Assembly (NCBI RefSeq): GCF_041053105.1
Contig: NZ_CP163444.1
Span: forward strand, 1,550,001-1,614,000
Direction: 5' to 3'
DNA: 64,000 bases
Origin: Streptomyces sp. R44
GTDB taxonomy: Bacteria > Actinomycetota > Actinomycetes > Streptomycetales > Streptomycetaceae
Shown: one piece after another, positions 37,201 to 44,912 of the stretch
Numbering within the stretch: position 1 is the stretch's first letter
Layout of the letters: every line of letters begins with the position of its first letter
Program-made: the position numbers and the translations under genes
Notes under the pieces: generated by a model
Told to the model about the DNA's origin: nothing
Database searches by the model: none
The model's input: only the letters and a program-made list of their open reading frames with translations

Positions 37201-38934
37201 GTGGCCCGGCGACCACTCCCCCGCATTCTGAGCAGCGGCAGCGCACAGATCGCTCGTAGTCGAGAGATCGCGCGCTCGGCCGCCGACAGCGCCACCGACG
37301 TGCTCCATCCGCTGATCACGGTCTCCCGTGGTCTGCGGAAGCTGGCCGCGACCGCGCGCGCCAAGTGGGCCGCGACGCCGAAGGAGCGGCGTGGTCCCAC
37401 GCTGCTCCTGGTCGCGGCCTGCGTCCTGGTCGTCGCCCTCATGCCGTACGGGCCGCTCCTCGCGCTCGTCCTGCTCATGGGCGCGGCCGCCTGGAAGGGC
37501 CGTGAACGCCCGGTCGTGAAGACCGGGCCCGACGACACGGAGATCGCCCGCCTCAAGGGCCTGTACGAGGCCCTCGTGCCGTACTTCTCCGTCCCCGAGG
37601 ACCCCTCGCCGCTCTTCGCCCACGGCGGGGAGTGGAGCGGAGCCTTCGGCGAGTACGCCTTCGACGAGGACGGGCGGCTCACCCGGCTGCGCATCGCCTA
37701 CCCCCCGTACTTCACGGACGGCGAGCCGGCCGCCCGCGCCCGCATCGAGCAGCTGCTGCACGCCAAGTCGGGGCGCGGCCGCGAGTACCTCTTCGACTGG
37801 GACGAGGAGGGCAACCGGCTCGTCATGAGCGTGCTGCCCGCCCTGCCCACCACCATCGCCGCCCAGCGCTTCGTCACGGTGCCGGGCGAGACGGTCCTCG
37901 GCTTCACCGACGCCGACGCCGTGCAGCGGACCGTGCCCGTCGTCGCGGCGGACGGCACGGAGGACGCGCCCGCGGTCGTCTGGCGCACCGGCCCCCGCTC
38001 CACCGAGCCGCACCTGCTCGCCGTCGGCCAGCCCGGCAGCGGCACCACCTCCCTGCTGCGCTCGATCGCCCTCCAGGCCCTCCCCCACGGCGACGTGCTG
38101 ATCGTCGAGGGCGGCGGCACCGGCGAGTACGCGTGCCTGACCGGCCGCGACGGCGTCCTCGCGGTCGAGTGCGGGCTCTCCGGGGCGCTCGCCACCCTGG
38201 AGTGGGCGGCACACGAGACGGAGCGGCGGCTCATCGCCGCGAACCGCGCCCGGCAGGCCGGGCAGCCGGCGCCCGAGGACACCCGCCGGCCGCTGTGGAT
38301 CCTGCTCGACCGGCCGAGCATCCTCGGCCACCTGGCCGCCGCCGACGGCCGCCCCGACCCGCAGGAGCTGCTCCAGGTGCCGCTGCGGCACGGGCGGGCG
38401 GCGCAGGTCACGGTCGTGGTCGCCGAGCAGTTCGACTCCGTCGACACGCTGAGCGATTCGGTACGGACCCACACCAGGGCCCGGGTCGTCCTCGGGCCCG
38501 CCACGCCGGAGCAGATCGCCGCCGTGCTCGGCGCCCGGCCGCACACCACGCCGACGCCGGAGGTCCCGGCGGGCCGTGGCTACGCGCGCCTGGGCACCGG
38601 CCCGGTCCTGCGGCTCCAGGTGCCGGCGACGCCCGACCCGTACGACGACGCGACGAGCGAGACGCACCGCCAGGCGGTCCTGGAGCTCCTCCCGGAGCGC
38701 CGCGCGATCGCGGCCCCGGCCGCCCCGGCCGTCCTGGTCAAGGCTCCGCCCGCACCCACCGCCCCGCCCGCGCCCGTCTCCCCGCCGGCCGTCACCGCCT
38801 CGGACACGGTCTCGATCGCGGCCGCCGCGGTCGAGACGGTCCCCGGCTCGGCTCCCGAACCGGCCCCGGCGCCCCGCGCCGAACAGGACTCGGGCCCCGC
38901 CCCGTTCCACACCCCCGTCCCCGCGGAGGGCTGA
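37201..38934 (+). CDS. FtsK/TraB-like membrane protein with degenerate P-loop
   Basis: 577 aa. A basic N terminus precedes two adjacent membrane segments (residues ~67-98, TLLLVAACVLVVALMPYG and LLALVLLMGAAAW), then an FtsK-like cytoplasmic domain. The P-loop reads GQPGSGTTSLL: Thr282 replaces the invariant Lys. The Walker B position is LWILLDRP, with Arg after Asp. The last ~90 residues are a disordered Ala/Pro-rich tail. FtsK/TraB proteins pump double-stranded DNA; these substitutions suggest it binds nucleotide poorly or not at all. GTG start with AGGAG six bases upstream. A 25-bp hairpin follows. Confidence 0.72.
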   Translation: MARRPLPRILSSGSAQIARSREIARSAADSATDVLHPLITVSRGLRKLAATARAKWAATPKERRGPTLLLVAACVLVVALMPYGPLLALVLLMGAAAWKGRERPVVKTGPDDTEIARLKGLYEALVPYFSVPEDPSPLFAHGGEWSGAFGEYAFDEDGRLTRLRIAYPPYFTDGEPAARARIEQLLHAKSGRGREYLFDWDEEGNRLVMSVLPALPTTIAAQRFVTVPGETVLGFTDADAVQRTVPVVAADGTEDAPAVVWRTGPRSTEPHLLAVGQPGSGTTSLLRSIALQALPHGDVLIVEGGGTGEYACLTGRDGVLAVECGLSGALATLEWAAHETERRLIAANRARQAGQPAPEDTRRPLWILLDRPSILGHLAAADGRPDPQELLQVPLRHGRAAQVTVVVAEQFDSVDTLSDSVRTHTRARVVLGPATPEQIAAVLGARPHTTPTPEVPAGRGYARLGTGPVLRLQVPATPDPYDDATSETHRQAVLELLPERRAIAAPAAPAVLVKAPPAPTAPPAPVSPPAVTASDTVSIAAAAVETVPGSAPEPAPAPRAEQDSGPAPFHTPVPAEG

Positions 38935-38942
38935 GACCGGCT

Positions 38943-38996
38943 GGACACGCAGGAAGGGTCCCCACGCACGCGCGTGGGGACCCTTCCTGCGTGTCC
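38943..38996. terminator. Perfect 25-bp bidirectional terminator hairpin
   Basis: Arms 38943-38967 and 38972-38996 are perfectly complementary with the loop ACGC; the left arm begins GGACACGCAGGAAGGG. It separates the convergent FtsK-like and MocR genes (stops at 38934 and 39007). Confidence 0.9.
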
Positions 38997-39006
38997 GCGT
39001 GACCGG

Positions 39007-40506
39007 TCAGGCCACGAACGACCGCGGCGGTTCCGCTCCCCCGCCCGCGCCCGACTCGACCAGGCGGGCCGCGGCGGCGAGCCGGACGGCCGCCTCGTCG
39101 GCGACCGGGCCGCCGACCGTGAACGGCAGCCGGACGAAGCCCTCGAAGGCGCCGTCGACACCGAAGCGGGGACCGGAGGGCACGCGGACGCCCACCCGCT
39201 CGCCCACCTCCGCGAGCCGGGAGCCGGAGAGGCCGCCGGTGCGGACCCAGAGGGTCAGACCGCCGCGCGGGACCGAGAACTCCCACTCCGGGAGCTCCCG
39301 GCGGACGGCGGCGACCAGCGCGTCCCGGTTCTCCCTGGCCTGGTCGCGGCGGAGGCTCACGGCCTCCTCCCAGCCGCCCGTCCGCATCAGCCAGTTCACA
39401 CCGAGCTGCTCCAGGACGGGGGTGCCCAGGTCGGCGTACGCGCGCGCGGCCACCAGGGAACGGATGACGTCGGGAGCGGCCCGGACCCAGCCGATCCGCA
39501 TGCCCGCCCAGAAGGCCTTGCTGGCCGAGCCGACCGTGAGGACGGTGGCGCCCGCCGGGTCGAAGGCGCAGACCGGCCGGGGCATCTCCAGGTCCTCGTC
39601 CAGGTGCAGCTCGGCCATGGTCTCGTCGACGACGAGGACCGTGCCGGCCGAGCGGGCCGCCTCGACCAGCTGGCGCCGCTGGTCCTCGTCGGCGAGCGCG
39701 CCGGTCGGGTTGTGGAAGTCGGCGACGACGTACGCGAGGCGGGGCGCCGCGTCCCGCAGCACCTGCCGCCAGCGGGGCAGGTCCCAGCTGCCGAGGCCCT
39801 CGGCCATGGCGACGGGCACGAGGCGGGCGCCGGCCGAGCGCATCAGCTGGAGGATGTTGGCGTACGAGGGCGACTCGACGGCGATCCGCTCGCCGCGCCC
39901 CGCGAAGAGGTGGCAGATCGCGTCGATGGCGCCCATGGCGCCGGTCGTGACCATGATCTGCTCGGGCATCGTGGGGATCCCGCGCGCGGTGTACCGGTCG
40001 GCGAGCATCTGCCGCAGCGCGGGCAGCCCGGCCGGGTAGTCCCCGTGCGTGTGGGCGTAGGGCGGCAGCTCCTCCAGGGCGCCCTGGACGCCCCGGGTGA
40101 GCCAGGGCTCGGGGGCGGGCAGCGCCGCGCAGCCGAGGTCGATCATCGAGCCGAGGGACTCGGGCGGCAGCGGTTCGAGGCCGCGCGCGGGCAGCGGGTT
40201 CCCCGCGGGCACGGCGGTCCAGCTGCCGGCGCCGCGCCGCGACTCCAGGAAGCCCTCGGTGCGCAGCGCCTCGTAGGCCGCGGCGACGGTGGTGCGGCTG
40301 ACGGTGAGCGCGAGGGCGAGCTCCCGCTCGGCGGGCAGGCGGGCGGCGACCGGGACGCGGCCCTCCAGGACGAGCAGCCGGATGCCGTCGGCCAGGGCGC
40401 GGTAGGCGGGCGGCTTGCGGGCGCCGGGTCCGGCGGGCCGGGGCTGCTGCGCCTGGAGCTGCCGGGCGAGCTGAGCCGGTCCCACCGCCGAAGTCCACTG
40501 AGCCAT
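39007..40506 (-). CDS. MocR-type regulator (GntR HTH fused to aminotransferase), YczR-like
   Basis: 499 aa. The N-terminal GntR winged helix (ADGIRLLVLEGRVPVAARLP, then LALTVSRTTVAAAYEAL) is fused to a fold-type I aminotransferase domain. The PLP Lys is in VGSASKAFWAGMRIG, and YPAGLPALRQM and ADFHNPTG are conserved PLP-site segments. MocR proteins sense PLP-linked ligands. It is divergent from a yczE gene over 64 bp, the arrangement described for YczR, so it probably controls yczE. The ATG at 40506 lies against a TCAGTCCAC repeat that may be its operator. Confidence 0.9.
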   Translation of the reverse strand: MAQWTSAVGPAQLARQLQAQQPRPAGPGARKPPAYRALADGIRLLVLEGRVPVAARLPAERELALALTVSRTTVAAAYEALRTEGFLESRRGAGSWTAVPAGNPLPARGLEPLPPESLGSMIDLGCAALPAPEPWLTRGVQGALEELPPYAHTHGDYPAGLPALRQMLADRYTARGIPTMPEQIMVTTGAMGAIDAICHLFAGRGERIAVESPSYANILQLMRSAGARLVPVAMAEGLGSWDLPRWRQVLRDAAPRLAYVVADFHNPTGALADEDQRRQLVEAARSAGTVLVVDETMAELHLDEDLEMPRPVCAFDPAGATVLTVGSASKAFWAGMRIGWVRAAPDVIRSLVAARAYADLGTPVLEQLGVNWLMRTGGWEEAVSLRRDQARENRDALVAAVRRELPEWEFSVPRGGLTLWVRTGGLSGSRLAEVGERVGVRVPSGPRFGVDGAFEGFVRLPFTVGGPVADEAAVRLAAAARLVESGAGGGAEPPRSFVA

Positions 40507-40511
40507 GGAAA

Positions 40512-40584
40512 TCAGTCCACCTTCCTCGAATTGGCCATGGGCGACACCCGATCCCCCGCCACAGAGTGTCATGAGTCAGTCCAC
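40512..40584. promoter_or_regulatory. Paired TCAGTCCAC direct repeats, MocR operator candidate
   Basis: TCAGTCCAC occurs at 40512-40520, beside the regulator's start codon, and at 40576-40584, inside the first codons of yczE. The complementary GTGGACTGA resembles half-sites of MocR/PdxR regulators, which bind direct repeats. The whole divergent control region is only 64 bp. Confidence 0.45.
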
Positions 40585-41311
40585 TACCACCACCTTGGGG
40601 GGCAGTTCCTTGTCCATCGCCTCCGGTCTCCACGGCCGGCACCTCACCCGCCGGCTCGTCCAGCTGTACGTCGGACTGGCGCTGTACGGGGTCAGCTCGG
40701 CGCTGCTCGTGCGCAGCGGGCTCGGTCTGGAGCCCTGGGGCGTCCTCCACCAGGGTCTCGCCGAGAAGACGGGGCTGACCATCGGCGTGGTGTCGATCGT
40801 CGTCGGTGCGGCGGTGCTGCTCCTGTGGGTCCCGATCCGGCAGCGGCCCGGGCTGGGCACGGTCTCCAACGTGTTCGTGATCGGTCTGGCGATGGACGGC
40901 ACCCTGGCGCTCGTCCCGGACGTCGACGGTCTGGTCGAGCAGGTGCCGCTGCTTCTGCTCGGCATCGTCCTCAACGGGGTGGCCACCGGTCTGTACATCG
41001 CGGCGCGGTTCGGGCCCGGCCCGCGCGACGGCCTGATGACCGGTCTGCACCGGCTCACCGGCCGGTCCATCCGGCTGGTGCGGACGGCGATCGAGGTGGT
41101 GGTGGTCGCCACCGGCTTCCTGCTCGGCGGCTCGGTCGGCGTCGGCACGGTCCTCTACGCGCTCGCGATCGGCCCGCTCGCCCAGTTCTTCCTGCGCTGG
41201 TTCGCGGTCCCGGAGCAGGGCTCCGGCAGCCCCGTGGTCGCCCAGGGGCCCGACTCCGGAAGCACCGCGGTCGCCACCGGGACACCGGAAGGCGCCATAC
41301 TGCGGCCGTGA
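40571..41311 (+). CDS. YczE/YitT-family membrane protein
   Basis: 246 aa with about five or six membrane helices. The segment YGVSSALLVRSGLGLEPWGVLHQGLAE is the conserved YczE N-terminal block, and FGPGPRDGLMTGLHRLTG a second one. The family function is not established; in Bacillus a relative influences antibiotic production. The ATG has only a weak ribosome site, so its translation may depend on the regulator-bound leader. It overlaps the next gene (GTGA). Confidence 0.85.
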   Translation: MSQSTTTTLGGSSLSIASGLHGRHLTRRLVQLYVGLALYGVSSALLVRSGLGLEPWGVLHQGLAEKTGLTIGVVSIVVGAAVLLLWVPIRQRPGLGTVSNVFVIGLAMDGTLALVPDVDGLVEQVPLLLLGIVLNGVATGLYIAARFGPGPRDGLMTGLHRLTGRSIRLVRTAIEVVVVATGFLLGGSVGVGTVLYALAIGPLAQFFLRWFAVPEQGSGSPVVAQGPDSGSTAVATGTPEGAILRP

Positions 41312-42072
41312 CTCGCGTACGCCACCCCTACCTCGACCACCCCTCCCCGATCGCGTTCGCCCATCGCGGCGGCACGGCGAACGGCCTGGAGAACACCGCG
41401 GCCGCCTTCCGCCGGGCCGCCGCGGCGGGCTACCGCTACTTCGAGACCGATGTGCACACGACGTCCGACGGGGTGCTCGTCGCGTTCCACGACGCGACCC
41501 TCGACCGGGTGACGGACACCTCGGGCCGGATCCGCGACCTGCCGTGGGCGGCGGTCCGGGAGGCCCGGGTGGCCGGCGAGGAGCCCCTGCCGCTCTTCGA
41601 GGACCTCCTGGAGGAGTTCCCCGAGGCCCGCTGGAACGTGGACCTCAAGACCGAGTCGGCCCTCGCCCCGCTGGTCGACCTGATCCGCAGGACCGGCGCC
41701 TGGGACCGGGTCTGCGTGGGCTCCTTCACCGAGTCCCGGGTGGCGCGGGCACAACGCCTTGCCGGTCCGCGACTCGCCACCTCGTACGGGGTGCGCGGCG
41801 TGGCCGGGCTGCGGTTGCGCTCCTGGGGGATCCCGGCGGCGCTGCGGGCCGGAGCCGTGGCGGCGCAGGTCCCGGAGCGCCAGGCGGGGATCCCGGTGGT
41901 CGACCGCCGGTTCGTGCGGGAGGCGCACGCGCGCGGGCTCCAGGTCCACGTGTGGACCGTGAACGATCCGGCCCGGATGAACTCTCTCCTCGACCTGGGG
42001 GTCGATGGCATCATGACCGATCATCTGGAGACGCTGCGCGGCGTGCTCACCGACCGGGGAGCGTGGGTCTGA
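41308..42072 (+). CDS. Glycerophosphodiester phosphodiesterase (GDPD family)
   Basis: 254 aa TIM-barrel enzyme. The active-site segments AFAHRGGTANGLENTAAAF (His, Arg, Glu) and YFETDVHTTSDGVLVAFHD (Glu, Asp, His) are complete. It hydrolyses glycerophosphodiesters from phospholipid turnover to glycerol-3-phosphate and an alcohol. No signal peptide, so cytoplasmic. The GTG start overlaps the yczE stop. Confidence 0.92.
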   Translation: MTRVRHPYLDHPSPIAFAHRGGTANGLENTAAAFRRAAAAGYRYFETDVHTTSDGVLVAFHDATLDRVTDTSGRIRDLPWAAVREARVAGEEPLPLFEDLLEEFPEARWNVDLKTESALAPLVDLIRRTGAWDRVCVGSFTESRVARAQRLAGPRLATSYGVRGVAGLRLRSWGIPAALRAGAVAAQVPERQAGIPVVDRRFVREAHARGLQVHVWTVNDPARMNSLLDLGVDGIMTDHLETLRGVLTDRGAWV

Positions 42073-42112
42073 GCCGCGTCCCGGCCACGGGGACGAACGA
42101 GGGGGCGCGGCC

Positions 42113-43483
42113 TTGACCACAGACACCACCGAGCCGGAGGAGTACACCGCCGGTCCCGCCGAGCGGCGGCGCGAGCAGCGCGGCTGGTACTTCTACGACT
42201 TCGCGTGCTCCGTGTACTCGACGAGCGTGATCACCGTGTTCCTGGGGCCGTACCTGACCTCGGTGGCGCGGGCCGCGGCCGACGCCGACGGGTTCGTGCA
42301 CCCGCTGGGGATCCCGGTGAAGGCGGGCTCGCTGTTCGCGTACGCCGTGTCCGCCTCGCTGGTCGTGGCGATCCTGGCCATGCCCCTGGTGGGCGCGGCG
42401 GCCGACCGCACGGGCCGGAAGAAGCCGCTGCTCGCGGCGGCGGCGTACGTGGGGGCGGCGGCCACGACGGGGATGTTCTTCCTCGCGGGCGACCGCTATC
42501 TCCTCGGCACCTTCCTGCTGATCGTGGCGAACGCCTCGCTGTCGGTCTCGATGGTGCTCTACAACGCCTATCTGCCGCAGATCGCGGAGCCCGACGAGCG
42601 GGACGCGGTGTCCTCGCGCGGCTGGGCCTTCGGCTACACCTCCGGCGCGCTGGTCCTCGTCCTGAACCTGGTCCTGTACTCGGGCCACGACTCCTTCGGC
42701 CTCACGGAGGGCGAGGCGGTCCGGATCTGTCTGGCCTCGGCCGGTGTGTGGTGGGGCGCCTTCACGCTCGTGCCGCTGCGCCGGCTGCGCGACCGGCAGG
42801 TCCGCACGGAAGGCGGCGGGCGGGCCGGCGAGGGGGCGGTCGGCAGCGGCTGGCGCCAGCTGCGGGCGACGCTGAAGAACATGCGCCGGCACCCGCTGAC
42901 GCTCTCCTTCCTCCTCGCGTACCTGGTCTACAACGACGGCGTGCAGACGGTGATCTCGCAGGCCTCCGTGTACGGCTCCGAGGAGCTGGACCTCGATCAG
43001 ACGACGCTCATCACGGCCGTCCTGCTCGTCCAGGTGCTCGCGGTGGCGGGGGCCCTCGGGATGGGGCGACTCGCCCGGGTGTACGGCGCCAAGCGGACGA
43101 TTCTGGGCTCGCTGGCGGTCTGGACGCTGATCCTGGTGGCGGGCTACTTCCTGCCGGCCGGCTCGCCGGTGTTCTTCTACTGCCTGGCGGCCGCGATCGG
43201 TCTGGTCCTGGGCGGCAGCCAGGCCCTGTCGCGCTCGCTGTTCTCGCATCTGGTGCCGCGCGGCAAGGAGGCGGAGTACTTCTCGGCGTACGAGATGAGC
43301 GACCGGGGGCTCAGCTGGCTGGGTCCGCTGGTGTTCGGTCTCGCGTATCAGCTGACCGGAAGCTACCGGGATGCCATCATCTCCCTGGTGATCTTCTTCG
43401 CCGTCGGTTTCACGCTGCTCGCCCGGGTCCCGGTCCGGCGTGCGGTGGAGGCCGCGGGGAACCCGATACCCGACCGTATTTAG
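42113..43483 (+). CDS. MFS transporter, UMF1 (Atg22-like) family
   Basis: 456 aa with about 12 membrane helices. The N-terminal GWYFYDFACSVYSTSVITV is the UMF1/Atg22 signature, and GAAADRTGRKKPLL is the MFS loop motif. Yeast Atg22 exports amino acids from vacuoles; bacterial substrates are unknown. The start is a TTG with GAGGGGG seven bases upstream; no ATG or GTG fits as well. The last ~25 residues are short and basic. Confidence 0.85.
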   Translation: MTTDTTEPEEYTAGPAERRREQRGWYFYDFACSVYSTSVITVFLGPYLTSVARAAADADGFVHPLGIPVKAGSLFAYAVSASLVVAILAMPLVGAAADRTGRKKPLLAAAAYVGAAATTGMFFLAGDRYLLGTFLLIVANASLSVSMVLYNAYLPQIAEPDERDAVSSRGWAFGYTSGALVLVLNLVLYSGHDSFGLTEGEAVRICLASAGVWWGAFTLVPLRRLRDRQVRTEGGGRAGEGAVGSGWRQLRATLKNMRRHPLTLSFLLAYLVYNDGVQTVISQASVYGSEELDLDQTTLITAVLLVQVLAVAGALGMGRLARVYGAKRTILGSLAVWTLILVAGYFLPAGSPVFFYCLAAAIGLVLGGSQALSRSLFSHLVPRGKEAEYFSAYEMSDRGLSWLGPLVFGLAYQLTGSYRDAIISLVIFFAVGFTLLARVPVRRAVEAAGNPIPDRI

Positions 43484-43566
43484 ACGTGGCGGTGAAAGGG
43501 CGGTAGTGTACGCGTTTGGCCTGCCAGGCGGACCGTTACTGCGTGCTGCTTTGGTGAAGACACCGG

Positions 43567-43590
43567 GTCACATCTGCCGTCAGATGTGAC
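43567..43590. other. Perfect 10-bp palindrome upstream of rbpA
   Basis: GTCACATCTG-CCGT-CAGATGTGAC, 83 bp after the UMF1 gene stop and about 62 bp before the sigma-R -35 of rbpA. It could be the terminator of the transporter gene or an operator; lower GC than the other terminators here and followed by AAAA rather than T residues. Confidence 0.5.
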
Positions 43591-43651
43591 AAAACGGGCA
43601 CTGGTGGGTACAACAAGGGGCGGCACGACGGGCGACGCATGACCCGGCACG

Positions 43652-43677
43652 GGAATCTTTACCGCCGACCGGACGTT
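43652..43677 (+). promoter_or_regulatory. Sigma-R promoter of rbpA
   Basis: GGAAT (43652-43656), exactly 18 bases, then GTT (43675-43677): the full sigma-R consensus GGAAT-N18-GTT. rbpA is a known sigma-R (disulfide stress) regulon member in S. coelicolor. Transcription should begin near 43684, leaving a ~55-base leader. Confidence 0.8.
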
Positions 43678-43738
43678 GACCGGATAACGACGACAGCGAC
43701 ACCTGTCCTGTGGGCGACAAGCCCGGGAGGCACGATTC

Positions 43739-44113
43739 ATGAGTGAGCGAGCTCTTCGCGGCACGCGCCTCGTGGTGACGAGCTACGAGACCGACCGCGG
43801 CATCGATCTGGCCCCGCGCCAGGCGGTGGAGTACGCATGCGAGAAGGGACATCGTTTTGAGATGCCCTTCTCGGTCGAGGCGGAGATTCCGCCGGAGTGG
43901 GAGTGCAAGGTCTGCGGAATCCAGGCACTCCTGGTGGACGGGGACGGACCTGAGGAGAAGAAGGGCAAGCCTGCGCGTACGCACTGGGACATGCTCATGG
44001 AGCGGCGCACCCGCGAGGAGCTGGAGGAGGTCCTCGCCGAGAGGCTGGCCGTCCTGCGCTCCGGTGCCATGAACATCGCCGTGCATCCGCGCGACAGCCG
44101 CAAGTCCGCCTAG
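43739..44113 (+). CDS. rbpA: RNA polymerase-binding protein RbpA
   Basis: 124 aa, full length. RbpA binds the principal sigma factor and RNA polymerase, stabilises open complexes and modulates rifampicin sensitivity. Visible parts are the N-terminal tail, the core domain with Cys residues in YACEKGHRFE and WECKVCG, a basic linker (EEKKGKPARTHWDM) and the helical sigma-interaction domain RRTREELEEVLAERL. GGGAGG stands eight bases before the ATG. A sigma-R promoter lies upstream and two strong hairpins follow. Corresponds to SCO1421. Confidence 0.97.
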   Translation: MSERALRGTRLVVTSYETDRGIDLAPRQAVEYACEKGHRFEMPFSVEAEIPPEWECKVCGIQALLVDGDGPEEKKGKPARTHWDMLMERRTREELEEVLAERLAVLRSGAMNIAVHPRDSRKSA

Positions 44114-44132
44114 CGGATCGCCGCACAAGCAC

Positions 44133-44181
44133 AACGCCGCGGGGCCCGGTACACACATCGTGTACCGGGCCCCGCGGCGTT
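44133..44181. terminator. 22-bp perfect terminator hairpin after rbpA
   Basis: Arms 44133-44154 and 44160-44181 pair perfectly around the loop ACATC; the left arm begins AACGCCGCGGGGCCC. First of two consecutive hairpins between convergent rbpA and fxsA. Confidence 0.9.
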
Positions 44182-44182
44182 C

Positions 44183-44239
44183 CCGTGCCCCGCTCCCCCG
44201 AAGCTGCTCCGGGAGCCTCTCCGGGGGAGCGGGGCACGG
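44183..44239. terminator. 18-bp terminator hairpin before the fxsA stop
   Basis: Arms CCGTGCCCCGCTCCCCCG (44183-44200) and the exact complement at 44222-44239, with a smaller GCTCC/GGAGC stem inside the loop. Probably terminates fxsA on the minus strand, while the adjacent hairpin serves rbpA. Confidence 0.85.
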
Positions 44240-44245
44240 CTCGGG

Positions 44246-44839
44246 TCAGGGCATCAGGGGCGGGCGGGGCTCGTCGGCCCGGCGCGGGCCCTGGGGCGCG
44301 TCCTCGCGGATGACCTCGCCCTGGACCACCTTCCCGTCCGGCCGGTGGATACGGGCCTGCTGGAAGGCGTCCTGGAGGCTGCCGGGAGGTGCGGCGCTCA
44401 TCCGACGCTCGACGGCCTTCTCCGCGTACCGGCCGAGGAACGAACGGACCTGCGGGATCAGCAGGAGCAGACCGGCCGCGTCCGAGAGGAGGCCGGGGAT
44501 CATCAGGAGCAGGCCGCCGAGCATCAGGAAGCCGTTGCGGTCGTCCGCGCCGGCCCGGTCGGCGGGCGAGGGCGCCACGCCGCTCTGCGCGGCCGCCTGG
44601 GCCTGCTGGAACGTCGAGGTGAGGTTGCGGAAGGCACGGCGGCCCGCCCGCTTCATGACGGCGGCGCCGAGCACGGCCCCCCCGACGAGCAGGGCGAGGA
44701 CGGTCAGTCCGCCCGCCGCGTTCGCCACCACCGTGAGCAGCCAGATCTCCAGGACCAGCCAGGCGGCGACGCCGAGCGGAAGGAACGTACGCGCGCGTGA
44801 GCGCTTCGGGGCGAGGGGAGGCGGTGCGCCGGTCGTCAT
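44246..44839 (-). CDS. fxsA: FxsA family membrane protein
   Basis: 197 aa. The FxsA core has membrane helices near residues 20-62 (FLPLGVAAWLVLEIWLLTVV, then LTVLALLVGGAVLGAAVM) and ~103-130 (FLMLGGLLLMIPGLLSDAAG), with charged ends. E. coli FxsA relieves phage T7 exclusion by F; the streptomycete role is unknown. It is convergent with rbpA and lies 73 bp downstream of ppm1 on the same strand. Confidence 0.9.
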   Translation of the reverse strand: MTTGAPPPLAPKRSRARTFLPLGVAAWLVLEIWLLTVVANAAGGLTVLALLVGGAVLGAAVMKRAGRRAFRNLTSTFQQAQAAAQSGVAPSPADRAGADDRNGFLMLGGLLLMIPGLLSDAAGLLLLIPQVRSFLGRYAEKAVERRMSAAPPGSLQDAFQQARIHRPDGKVVQGEVIREDAPQGPRRADEPRPPLMP

Positions 44840-44912
44840 GGCCCCCAGTGTGCCTGGCGCCCCGCCGGAACGTCGTAAAGGAGGGATCAGTACGGAGCCC
44901 GCGCGACGCGGG

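Noticed and set aside
36917..37201. 94-codon open frame across the membrane peptide gene
   Set aside because: Overlaps the better-supported 64-aa gene in another frame; Arg/Pro-rich shadow composition and no ribosome site.
36969..38934. Integrated conjugative element
   Set aside because: Only the peptide and an FtsK/TraB-like gene with a degenerate P-loop are present; no integrase, replication gene, att repeats or tRNA.
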